Below are positions 21,990 through 32,948 of a stretch of DNA of 64,000 nt, in pieces. The notes under the pieces are model-generated. The model saw nothing but the letters and a program-made list of their open reading frames with translations, had not been told where the DNA came from and made no database searches. Numbering within the stretch: position 1 is the first letter of the stretch; each line of letters starts with the position of its first letter. Both the position numbers and the translations under genes were made by a program. The stretch comes from Ampullaceana balthica (lineage: Eukaryota; Mollusca; Gastropoda; Lymnaeidae), in the NCBI GenBank assembly GCA_944989445.1, contig CALYLW010000044.1, positions 1,217,501-1,281,500 of the forward strand. Direction: 5' to 3'.

Positions 21990-22158
21990 TAGTCGTTATA
22001 TTTATAGTTTTTATTTTATCAAATGAAATGATAGAGAACATATTGTCGTTATAGTTTTTATTTTATCAATTGAAATGATAGAGAACAGATAGCGGTTATA
22101 GTTTTTATTTTATCATTTGAAATGATAGAGAAAATATAGTCGTTATAGTTTTTGAGGC
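21990..22158. repeat. Intronic 47-bp repeat, about 3.5 copies, next to the splice acceptor
   Basis: The unit contains TTTTTATTTTATCAAATGAA and ATGATAGAGAACA. Read on the minus strand, each copy carries a pyrimidine-rich ATATTTTCTCTATCATTTC-like stretch resembling the one that leads into the exon's acceptor (ATATTTTCTTTCACAATAG). No other AG|exon boundary follows these copies. Confidence 0.85.
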
Positions 22159-22502
22159 CCCTATCCCATTAACTCGTGCATGCTTGAGGATCTGTATATG
22201 TCGTCAACTTTTTCAAAACGTTTTCTGACGCGCTAGAATGCTGAAATTTTCACAGTAGGGTTGGCTTGTGGGGGGGGGGATTAAGCTATTAAAGTTTTAG
22301 CCGAATTAACTGGGGTCAATCCATCAGTTTTGACCAATTTCTGACTTAAGCTTATAGACCAATCCAATTAAATTATTTTAATAATAATTGAACGAATTAT
22401 TCGGCGAACGTTTCAGCTCAAGCGCCACCCGACGGCACAGCCCGGGCTTAACGTTTCAGCTCAAGCGCCACCCGACGGCACTTAGCTCATTACCATAATA
22501 AA
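22159..22502. other. Intronic or intergenic spacer with a 43-bp duplication
   Basis: AACGTTTCAGCTCAAGCGCC is repeated directly at about 22408 and 22451. A poly-G tract lies near 22273. No exon recognised. Confidence 0.55.
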
Positions 22503-24049
22503 ACAGACCGTAAAAACAAAGTTTTTGACTATAAATCCCTTATATATGAGACATAACTAAAAGTATTGATTATGTTCAAACGTGACAAACATTTACAGAC
22601 TGAATCTGTCTTAACTCCCCTTTGCTTTATAACCCCGGGGGGTGGGGGTGGGAGAGGGGAAAGATCTGGTCACCGATCGCTGGACCGAGCTCAGCGTGAC
22701 ACGTAAAATATAATCAAAAACACGCCGGTACATCGCATCAACGCGCGAACTGAACTGTCAAGTGAAAAAAAAACAATAACAAACCGTGAAATTGAATGAC
22801 ATAATTATGTCGTTAAGAGATAAACTAAAAATCTATTATTTCAATTACGGTAAGTTCAATCAATCTGAAATTGTGATACGATGCATTGTTAGGTGACACA
22901 AGTCTATGTGCCAAATTTCAGCTCGATGGAATCACGGGAAATGGGTCATTTTTGACTTTTGTTTTTCCGTCCGCCTGAAGACGAACGACAGACAGAGAGA
23001 CAGAGAGAGACGGCGGTGAAGTTAATATAAGTGATTTAATAAAACAAACCCGTAAAAACAAAGTTTTTGACTATAAATCCCTTATATATGAGACATAACT
23101 AACAGGATTGATTATTTTCAAACGCGACAAACATTTAATTAACAGACTGAATCTATCTTAACTCAACTTTGCTTCATAACCCTGTGTTAGGTGGGTGGGG
23201 GTGGGGGTGGAGGGGAGAGGGGGAAAAGTCTGGTCACCGATTCACTTGACTAAAAATGCATTCATTTAATTACGGTACGTTTGATCGATCTGCAATTTTG
23301 ATACGATGCATTGTTAGGTGAGACGCGTCCGTGTGCAAAATTTCAGCTCTATCGCATCACGGGAAGTGGGTCATTTTCAACTTTTGTTTTTCCGCCCGCC
23401 CAAGACAGAGAGAGATGATGACAGACAGACAGAGAGAGATGATGACAGACAGACAGAGAGAGAGAGAGATACGGCCACGAAGTTAATATAAGGGATTTAA
23501 AAACAAAGTTTTTGACTATAAATCCCTTATATATGAGACATAACTAATAGTATTGATTATTTTCAAACGCTACAAACATTTACTGACTGAATCTGTCTTA
23601 ACTCAACATTGCTTCATAACCCTGGGTGGGGGTGGGGGTGGGGTGGGGGTGGGTGGGGGAGAGGGGAAAAGTCTGGTCTTCGATCGCTTGACCGAGCTCA
23701 GCGTGACACGTAAAATGTAAACAAAAGCACGCCGTACTTCGATGGGTCGCCTCAATGCGTCAACTCAAACTTTCACGTGGAAAAAAAACAATAACAAACA
23801 GTGAATTTGAATTACATACGTTATATAAGTATAAACTAAAAATGCATTCATTTAATTACGGTACGTTTGATCGATCTGAAATTTTGATACGATGCATTGT
23901 TAGGTGAGACGGGTCCGTGTGCCAATATTCAGCTCGATCGGATCACGGGAAGTGGGTCATTTTTTACTTTTGTTTTTCCGCCCGCCCAAGACATAGAGAG
24001 ATGACGACAGACAGAGAGAGACGGCCGCGAAGTTAATATAAGGGATTTA
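22503..24049 (+). repeat. Dispersed repeat family A, three head-to-tail copies
   Basis: Copies at about 22503-23040, 23041-23495 and 23496-24049. Each opens GTAAAAACAAAGTTTTTGAC then TATAAATCCCTTATAT. It then runs through a G-rich GGGTGGGGG tract, TCTGGTC, ACAATAACAAAC, the core CGATCTGAAATTTTGATACG, AAATTTCAGCTC, GGGTCATTTT and a GACAGAGAGAG tract, and closes TTAATATAAGGGATTTA. Start and end are mutual inverted repeats (TAAATCCCTTATAT / ATATAAGGGATTTA). The middle copy lacks part of the interior. The tandem order suggests a mobile element turning into a satellite. Confidence 0.85.
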
Positions 24050-24440
24050 AAAACAACTCAACGCCGTGACAGAATAAATTACATTCTTAAGAACCTGCTC
24101 TACAGCTTGACTGTAGCAGGTTCACGAAAAATACATTGTGAATGGAGCGTGTTGATGGGGATTTTCTTTCAGGTCTTTTTTGAATCTCTCTTATCGATTC
24201 CTTCCCAAATCTGATAAACATATGGTGAGTTTAATACAGATCTGAAAAAAATATTAATTTCAGTTAAATCTGACAGAAATCTAAAAAAAGGAACACTTCC
24301 AAATGATATTTATTTGAAAGTTTAGCCGTTTCCTGATTTTCATCAGACAAGAAGAGAAATAAATAAATAAGGAAAGGAAAGTTTATATTTATAGAAAATG
24401 TATAATTTTGCTCACAAATTTAGTTCTAGATGAACTTAGC
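24050..24440. other. AT-rich spacer
   Basis: A small imperfect inverted pair, GAACCTGCT and AGCAGGTTC, flanks a short loop at about 24091-24122. No gene recognised. Confidence 0.55.
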
Positions 24441-24534
24441 TAACAGGACATTTAACAGGACATTTAACAGGACATTTAACAGGACATTTAACAGGACATT
24501 TAACAGGACATTTAACAGGACATTTAACAGGACT
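24441..24534. repeat. 12-bp tandem repeat, about 8 copies
   Basis: ACAGGACATTTA repeated with no visible variation until the last copy. Confidence 0.95.
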
Positions 24535-25267
24535 TCAAGTCAAGAAAAGTTTGATCAAATCAACAGTACCACCAAATGATGATGGCTAAACAGAAATAAA
24601 ATGGCAAACAATTTACCATAAACACAAATTTTCAATTTACAGATCGTCGCCGGCTTGATTTTCGATAACGAGGAACAATAAGGAAAAAAAGTAGAGATAA
24701 TGTAATTCATCGTTTAAATTATAAATGCTTCAAAAATATTTTCGGAATCTTTATGAAATGGAAAAACTATTTTACTAAAATTTTAATGTTAAAGAGTTTA
24801 AATTTTCACGAATGAAATTAAGTTTTACAAATCTTTTATTAACGCGTAAAAGTAGAAAATAAAATGAACAAAACGCGTTTTTAAAATATGAGACCCAGCT
24901 GCAGTGAGGAATGTAGAATCTCGCATGAAAAAGCAGAAAATAATCTTTTAGTCACAAACTAAGTAGACCCAGAACTCTAAGTTTTATTGATATTTATTGT
25001 GATCGATTGTGGGATTTAATGTGATATATATAAAATTTGACCAACTAACACAAAAGTTCTGAATCCCCCTCTTATCCTGCCCCTGGAGACCTTTTAATCT
25101 AAAAAAAGATAATATTTTTACACGTTGTTTACCACACAACAAAATTTGGACATAAGCAGTTTACTGAATCCTGTGGTGAAGGTGATGAGTTTAATATGGT
25201 CACATGGGCTCAACCATAGATAGTTCAGAGACATGTTGAAAGATACAGACACAGAATAGCAAAATTT
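24535..25267. other. AT-rich spacer
   Basis: No coding region recognised. It may include the lost left part of the adjacent hAT remnant. Confidence 0.5.
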
Positions 25268-25981
25268 ACCATATTACACAACAGTAAGATGGCTAAGTTG
25301 TGAGAAAGTTCTGAGTAGAGTATTTGAATTAAGAAATGAAATACATGATTTCCTAGAAAGTAAAGAAAAGTACAGCCATTACTGTCTGATGATGAAGAGT
25401 GGGTATGGAAATTAGATTTTTCTGCAGACATTACTGGTCAATTAAAATTTCTGAAGCTTAAACTACAAGGAGAGAAAAATCTAGTTTCTGATCAACATAA
25501 TCACCTAAAGGCCTTCAGATTTAAACTTGCATTGTTTTTGGAACAAATACAGACCAACAAGTTGACGCACTTTTAGTAGTGCAAGGTCAAGGTCTTCATG
25601 GCTAAAGCAACAGTTGAGTTCCACACATCATTTGCATGCGAGATCATCAAAGACCTCCAGCTGCAGTTTCAGGAGCGGTTTTCTGACTTGGATTCAAAAG
25701 CAGAAGAAGTGAGGCTATTTCAAAATCCATTTGACGCAGATGTGGCCAGTTGCTCAGATGAACTGCAGCTGGAGGCCATTGATTTGCAAGCAAATGACCT
25801 CCTTAGGGACAAGATCAAAGAGTTTATACCAGTTTTTGCCCATGGATGACTTTCCTAATGTCAAAGATTTTGCGTCAAGGTACCTTTTAATCGTTGGAAC
25901 AACATACTTGTGCGAACAGACATTTTTGGGGATGAAATACGTGAAGAACAATTTGAGAACTAACTTGTCTGATGATAATTA
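25268..25981 (+). pseudogene. hAT transposase C-terminal half (GTF2IRD2-like group)
   Basis: Plus-strand fragments in order: YYTTVRWLSCEKVLSRVFEL, then after a frameshift near 25377 LKLQGEKNLVSDQHNHLKAF, a TAG at about 25577, then 25598-25849 with LQLQFQERFSDLD and LFQNPFDADV. After another frameshift come FPNVKDFASRYL and TTYLCEQTFLGMKYVKNN, ending TGA/TAG at about 25981. The last block is the hATC dimerisation motif. N-terminal finger and first catalytic residues are missing, and at least two frameshifts and one stop make it inactive. Confidence 0.82.
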
Positions 25982-26408
25982 GCTCAGGTCACTGTTGATG
26001 TTAGGGACATCAAATCTAAAGCCATAAATATATACTATTTTGGCATCCAGGAAACAATTTTAAAAAAACGTATGCAAAAACCATGCTCGCGTTAGCGGTC
26101 TCAAATATTCTATCAGTGTCAGATCCGTTTCTGATTAGATGAATTTAATGTTATATTTTCACAACCTTGCTGCACACACAGAAATCGCAAATTTCGTTTA
26201 AATCCTTACTATAGGAGCTACTGACAGATGAAAAGAGTCAATTACATGTTTCAAGACATTGGTGTCACGTTCTCGTATCACATAATCTTCTTTGGGTTTG
26301 AATTCAGTTGCTTGTTACTCTTGAATTAACGCTGGGCAATTAGCCACCCTTAAAAATGCGTCTCTCGGGGTGAAGCACCCCCGTTGCCCTCAACTTGACA
26401 CGCCACTG
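25268..26408 (+). mobile_element. hAT remnant (3' half and right terminus)
   Basis: It joins a decayed transposase C-terminal half (25268-25981) to a right-end sequence that, read on the minus strand from 26408, begins CAGTGGCGTGTCAAGTTGAG, a hAT-type terminus. I found no matching left terminus, so the copy is 5'-truncated, or the terminus belongs to a separate element. Confidence 0.5.
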
Positions 26409-27352
26409 AGTAAACTAAGCTTATAATTGTTAAATTTTAATTAATCATACACAAACACATCTAGCATAAATACAATGTATATTGTGAGTCATAAATGTTA
26501 ATAAAACCCTAATTTATAATTTAATATTTAAGGGGCGCTTTTGTTTTAACAACGGAGACTTTATTTTAAAACAAATTCTTCACCGGAGACTTAAAAAACT
26601 CTCAAGGGGAGAATACATTTTAGGGGATACTTTCTTTTAGGGGAAACTTTCTTTAGTGACACCGGCCATGTGTTTGATGTAAAGAATCTAGGTTATTCTG
26701 ATTTTAATATTTTTGTCAGTGCATATAGTTCACCAGAAATTAACGTTTGATTGTGTTTCACTAATTATAAAAAATTATCACCGTATGACTTTTTAAAAAA
26801 TTAACAGAATATTATTCTTTAGCTGAAAATACAACTCTATATATTAAACAAATAATTAAACATGTATTTAAAATTTAAAAGGATCAAAACGCAAGTGGAA
26901 TATCCAATTCGAAACTCAACGTACTTGTAAATGAAATGGAAATTTGAGTAAGGTGATTTTATATTCAGCACAAAGATATACGCAGTTTACAAATTTGATA
27001 TTTTGAAATTGCTTTTAATTAATACGCCCAAATTAAAATGTCACTTATACAACAAACAATCTGGTTTTCTTAAAATTTTCGATAAAATAAGATGAGAGGT
27101 CAACTTCTGCCAAAATCGCTCTATGCTCGTAAAGTCATTATTTTTAATATAAATATTTGCAAAAAGTATGTTTATCCTCAAATATTAATTAAATAGATAA
27201 TAATTTGAAGATTTCTAGAAACATTTAAAATATAATCTTTTTAGTTCCTAAAAATTGGAGGAATTACACAGAAGATAATATTTTGTGTGTAGAAATTTAA
27301 CAAATACATGTATGAAATATTATTTTTTAAATTAAGAGTATATCTGAGATTC
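26409..27352. other. AT-rich spacer
   Basis: No gene recognised. Around 26570-26650 short GGAGACTT / GGGGAAACTTTCTTT phrases repeat loosely. Confidence 0.55.
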
Positions 27353-27544
27353 ATCTATAGCAGGGGTCGGGAAACCATGGCTCGCGAGCCATATATGGCT
27401 CTTTTGATGGGTGCGTCTGGCTCGCAAAAAAATGATCATTTTAAAGAAAAAATGTTTCTTCAGACTCCATTGATGTAAATAATTATTGGGAAAAAATCCT
27501 TTTTTCATTTTAGAAAAAAAAATCTTATTAATTATTTTCTATTT

Positions 27545-28046
27545 TTAAATCCTTTATATTAACTCGTGGTGTCTGGTTGTTTGTTTGAACCCTTGATTGC
27601 TTGCTTGTCGCCAACACTTTTGATCAATGTTTTAACCCACTTCCTCGTAAGCTAGCGAGCTGAAATTTTGCAGACACTTTTGTACTGATGATAAAAACAA
27701 TATATCAAAATTTCAGATTGATCGCATTTACCGTAATTAAATTATTGATTTTTTAGATTATTTTATTTATTCCTATGTATCATGTTATTTTTTGAGAATG
27801 AGTGTCGCGGTGCGCATTATATTGAACAACCTTTCTGTCGCATAATAAGGTGCGTATTTTATTGACAACACTTTTATAAACATATTCCTGATCGGTGCGC
27901 ATTATATTAAACATGTTTTACGACACAACTACAATTTTGTATTTTTGGATGGTCTTGCGCTGCGTATTATAATGAATATTCTTTTAGTTACTTCTCGTAC
28001 ATGAAGGATTTATAGTCAAAAACTTGGTTTTTTACGGGTTTTTTTA
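27545..28046 (-). repeat. Dispersed repeat family B, full copy nested in the hAT
   Basis: It is the inverted counterpart of 40330-40836. On the plus strand it opens TAAATCCTTTATATTAACTC and closes AAGGATTTATAGTC then AAAAACTTGG. Inside are several spaced copies of the GGTGCGCATTATATT motif (reverse of AATATAATACGCACC) and the core TCAAAATTTCAGATTGATCG. The terminal inverted repeat is about 12 bp. Confidence 0.8.
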
Positions 28047-28140
28047 TTATGGCTGACGTGATATAAAACATTCTTGAAAGTTTCGAAGCGGGAAAATTTT
28101 TGGAGGTCGCATGTTCTTTGATCAATCAATTCTATCTGAA

Positions 28141-28190
28141 TCTTATCTTATCTTATCTTATCTTATCTTATCTTATCTTATCTTATCTGT
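28141..28190. repeat. (CTTAT)n microsatellite
   Basis: About ten copies of a 5-bp unit. A shorter CTTATCTTATCTGTTAC echo occurs near 30922, outside the element. Confidence 0.9.
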
Positions 28191-28491
28191 TTACGGTAAT
28201 GAGGAGAGCCATACGTGATAGAATACATGAAACAATCAAGGTTAGGGGTTAGTAACCTTAGGAGTTAGATTGCTATTTAAGGGGGAGAGATTTTGGAATT
28301 CGGGATCAAAGTGATCGCAGTGATTTCTATGGAAAATTGGCAAAACTACATTGTTCAAGTGGGGTTGGTGTATATTGCTTTCGAAAATAGCGGACAATGT
28401 GTGCATGTGTAAAATGGTCCGCGGATCAGAAAATAAATTTTCGTTTTAATCGCGTTCTAAGCTAACTACTTTTAGAAACCTTTTTGACAAG

Positions 28492-30422
28492 ATGTCCAAA
28501 AGAAAGAAAGACGATGAGTATCGTACTTTTCAGCAGGAATTTACAGAGGTTTGCCTTTATGGAGAGAACGGGTTCTGCAGTGTGTTTAATATGCAGTGAT
28601 ACAATTACGTCTATGAAACGGTCAAATGTAAAGCGACACTTCGAGACACGCCATTCTACATTTGCATTGAAATATCCTGCGGTAGACAGCAGGAAGAAAG
28701 CATCTCAAGAATTGCTATCCAGAGTGCAAGCTGGTCAGCAGCAAATCCGTGTTTGGACCCAAAAAGGTGACTGGAATTCGGCTAGCTTTGCTGGCGCTTT
28801 AGCTATTGTAAGAAACGGAAAGCCATTCACAGATGGGGAGTATGCCAAAGCATTCATGCTTGATGTTGCCAATGAACATTTTGATGACTTTTCCAATAAG
28901 GACAAAATAATTAAACTGATAAAAGAAATGCCTCTGTCGGCAAGAACTGTTCACGATCGTAGCATCATGATGTCAAATCAAATTGAGGAAATGCAAGTGA
29001 AGGACATACATGCAGCACCGTTTTTCTCTCTCGCTTCGGATGATTCAACAGACGTAATTAATTTATCCCAGTTCAGCGTGGTTGCAAGGGTGAAACATTA
29101 CATGAGGAAAGTCTTGCTGTTTGGTCTATGAATGGCACAACAAGAGGGCAGAATTTATTCAAGTCCTTCACTGAGTTCGCTGAAGAAAAAAATCTACCGA
29201 TGGATAAACTTGTTCCGGTGTGCACTGATGGTGCTCCGTGCATGGTGGGCAAAAACAGAGGATTTGTCGCTATTCATTGTGAGCATGAAAACAGACGCAT
29301 CATAAGCTTTCATTGCATCCTACATCAGGAGGCGCTTTGTGTTCAGATGTGTTGCGAGCAGCTTGGTGAGGTGATGTCGCTGGTGGTTCGGGTAGTCAAC
29401 TTTATTGTTGCCCAAGCATTAAATGATCGCCAATTTAAAACACTGCTTGATGAGGTTGGGAATAATTATCCTGGTCTGCTTCTGCACAGCAACGTGCGTT
29501 GTTTGTCAAGGGGGAAGTGCTCAGCCGATTTGCGGCTTGTCTGAACGAAATCAGGACTTTTCTTGAAATGAAGAATTTCATTTCGAGCATCCCGAGTTAG
29601 TTAACACTGAATGGCTCCTGAAGTTTAATTATCTCATAGACATGACTGAACATCCAAATAAGCTCAATGTGAAAATGCAAGGCGCTGGAAACACAATCTT
29701 ATCCCTGCAACCAGCAGTGTTTGCATTTGAAAACAAGCTAGAACTCTTCATCGCCGACATTGAAACAGGTCGTTTACTACACTTTGAACAACTGGGAGAG
29801 TTCAAAGATAGGTGCACAACAAGTGACCCTGCTCAGCATCTTAATATTCGGCATCTAGCATGCTTCCCGTCCAGTCTCCTGCAGTCATTTAAGGCACGCT
29901 TTGGAGAATTTCGTGAGTACACCCGATTTTTTAAGTTCATCATCCAATCCACAACAGTGTGCTTGGACAGAACTGACCTGAGTTGAATGCCCGGAGTCTC
30001 CGTCAGAGATTTTGAGATCCAAGCTGCTTACCTGAAGGCTTCAGACATGTGGATGAAAAAATTCAAGTCACTGAATGAAGATTTTGAAAGACTTGCACGA
30101 CAGCAAGCAGAGTTGGCGAGCCAACACAAATGGGCAGAAATGAAAAACTTCAACACGCAGACAAGCTGATTGTCAAAACTTGGAACACGCTACCCGTCAC
30201 ACACCACACACTGCAGCGTGTGAGTATTGCTGTATTGACAATGTTTGGCTCGACGTATGCATGCGAGCAGTCTTTCTTACATCTGAAGAACATTAAGACC
30301 AACAAGCGATCACGTTTAACGGATGGAAGTCTCAACGCTTTCATGAAGCTTAACTTCACCACGTATCAACCAGACAAAGCCATTAGCAAATCCATGCAGC
30401 ACCATAGGTCGCAATTATGGTA
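28492..30422 (+). pseudogene. hAT transposase, near full length but frameshifted (GTF2IRD2-like group)
   Basis: The ATG at 28492 gives MSKRKKDDEYRTFQQEF, a start typical of this hAT group. The frame then shifts, and RFAFMERTGSAVCLICSDTI opens a finger ending HFETRH. Next are FDDFSNKDKI and FSLASDDSTDVINLSQF (first catalytic Asp region). A shift near 29100 leads to VPVCTDGAPCMVGKNRGF (second catalytic Asp) and HSNVRCLSRGK. Further shifts lead to PNKLNVKMQGAGN and, after an in-frame TGA at 29984-29986, SIAVLTMFGSTYACEQSF, the hATC motif. At least four frameshifts and one stop make it inactive. Order and length (about 640 residues) show one transposase gene. Confidence 0.88.
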
Positions 30423-30647
30423 AGTAATACTCATTATTTATTAGTTTAGCAACAGCATGACTGTGTTATTAAAAAGATTTCAGAACCATAATTATTGCCC
30501 TTTTAGTGCTGAAATTACACAAAATGCACATATTTACTTGAATTTTTATTTTAAAGAAATATGTATGGCTCTCACAGAATTACTTTTCGAAATATGTGGT
30601 GTTTATGGCTCTCGCAGACAAAAAGTTTCTCGACCTCTGATCTGTAG

Positions 30648-32739
30648 CCTTAAAATTTATTATTAAAAAAAAGCGTGGTTAAATGTGCAAAATTCCAAAA
30701 AGTATAATATGCATCAAAAGTATAATATACAACACAATTATAATATATATCAAAAGTATAATATACAAATTATTATTCATCGATAAGAATTTTTTTTTAA
30801 AATTGATTATATCCAATAAAGTTTTTATCTTTGCAAATTATTTATTTATACTTAATTTTTTTATCTCAGCAAAGTCCATTTGGTGTTTTCAAATCCCATT
30901 ATTAATTAGAGAATGCAACTATCTTATCTTATCTGTTACAGACGCTCCTTCTATACAGGAGAACTTCTCTAGAGATAGAATACGTTATTTATATGTTTGT
31001 AACTTCTAATCAATGTCAATGAACTCTTTTCATTTTGATGTTAAGAATAGCCGGATTCAGATTCACTTACACTTTAAAACAAATTCGCGCCCCCATTAAT
31101 TTATCAAATATTTATATACATTAGCCAAATTACTGAATTTAGAGGAAAATTCCAAAAAATATGTACTGCACTCTGACAAGTTTATAACAAAAGCTTGACA
31201 GATTGCATCGAGCTTTTCAATTGCTGAAATCTTCAACAAGGCGTACTGGTATCTTGAAAGTAGTGTGTGTCAGTTTTCATATTGTGAGCATATTTTGGAG
31301 ATTAGCAAGTAGATCGAATTTGAGACGTACACATAAAATAATTTGATTACTCCAGCAAATTTCAAAAATTGTTAAGAAGTTTGTTGAAATAAATATTATG
31401 GTCACTGTAGAAGGCATCCCGAAAAGAACAACAAAAATAGACCAAACTCCATCAAATGAAGTGTTCGTACGCCATGCCCCCCCTCACCCCATAAGTCATT
31501 AGTGCGCACAGAGTAGAGAAAAAAAGACGTTCACAAAATGGAGATCTAAACGTAGTGCTTCAACGGCCGTGGACGAAAATCGATTACAATCATATCGATA
31601 CAATACACGTATAGATCTAGGTGTCGACGATTCTCATCCGGTTATAAATAAAAACATTCAAGTCCATCTTTACGTAACAATTATGCTATAAAGTTTCGAT
31701 TTATAAGTGTACATTAAAAAGATGTAAAATTGATTTAGTCACAAAATGAAGATAGGGTTAAATAGTTAGTAGCACCTGTTAAAAAAGTTATTTATTTATT
31801 TTTACATCTAATGAGTTTTAACAAAGAATGTGAATTATGATTTTTTAATTAATGAAATACTTAACTACTACAAATTGTCGGTTTAAAAATAAAATATAAA
31901 AAAAATAATTTAATTTCAAAATATTAAAACACTGTATTGTATTTGTAAATATCTTTGCAGTACGATCCCTTGGCTAACAGTATTGAGGTAGTCGAATGCC
32001 TGAGTTTTTAAAAATTTGTTATTGTTTGCGCATCTGATAACGTTTTGCAAACTGAAAAACACCCAGAATCAAAATGACTGATTTTTCAATTGTTTTGTCT
32101 CTTCCTTTCAGGCCTAAACAAAATCTTGGGGCGGGCACTTATGAGGTTTAACACATGCAGTTCACTCATTCTCTCACTTATACATCTCTCTTTTGCCTTC
32201 TAAATTATAAATCTTTAATTTTTATACCAAACACCCGCCCCACGTTTTTAGTCATATTAAATGTAAGTACTTTAACTTAGAAGTTTTTAAATTATTTTAT
32301 TATTTTTAGTCCACTTATAAAAACGTGGTTTTTAAAAATCATTTTTCACGTTTATTTATTTTATTCTTTTTAGTCTATTGATAAAATCATAGAGTATATA
32401 TTACTTTTATTGTACATAAGAAAATTCATTAAGTACAAAATCGCCTACATGGTTTCCGTATGTTATCGATTGTCAGGTTTAACCGCGTGGAGGTGAGGCA
32501 TTTTAGACCCAAAACAAACAAACAAACACAAACATATGGACAAACACCAACGCTTATCAATTGAAAACACTAATTCATATTAAGATATTTCTTATTCAAT
32601 TTTCTTCAATGATTTAACTCCCCTTTTAAACATCTTTTTTTTTAACCTCTATTTATTTTACCAAACACCTCATAAGCGCCGCCCAACGTGAGGTCACGGG
32701 GTTAACTGAGTTGGCACGTGGAAAAAAAAGCAGACGGAT
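30648..32739. other. AT-rich spacer with imperfect inverted repeats
   Basis: No gene recognised over about 2 kb. GGGGCGGGCACTTATGAGG (about 32130) is answered in inverted form by CCTCATAAGCGCCGCCC (about 32668) and, more weakly, by AAACACCCGCCCCAC (about 32228). Confidence 0.5.
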
Positions 32740-32948
32740 AAGAGATGCTTATATAGAGATAAACTAAAAAAATGCAATAATTTAATTACGGTATATTCAA
32801 TCGATCTGAAATTTTGATACAATGCATTGTCATCCAAGATCTATCTGTGGTCAAATTTTGAGCTCTCTAGGGTCATTAGAAGTGGATTTATTTTACGATG
32901 GCAAATTTGAAAAAAATGCGGACAGACACGGAAGCAAGTTAATAAAAA
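32740..32948 (+). repeat. Partial dispersed repeat (family A/B core)
   Basis: It contains TATATAGAGATAAACTAAAA, TTTAATTACGGTATATTCAA, CGATCTGAAATTTTGATACA and ATGCATTGTCATCC, ending in GGACAGACACGGAAGCAAGT. It shares the core of families A and B but has different flanks. Confidence 0.65.

Larger units (their letters stand above)
27361..30639 (+). mobile_element. hAT DNA transposon, 3.28 kb, with 8-bp target duplication
   Basis: The left end is CAGGGGTCGGGAAACC, followed by repeated TGGCTC/GAGCCA motifs. The right end, reverse complemented, is CAGAGGTCGAGAAACTTTTT with matching GAGAGCCATA motifs. Flanks ATCTATAG (27353-27360) and ATCTGTAG (30640-30647) agree at 7 of 8. It contains a plus-strand transposase pseudogene, a (CTTAT)n tract and an inverted copy of dispersed family B at 27545-28046. 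Confidence 0.92.
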
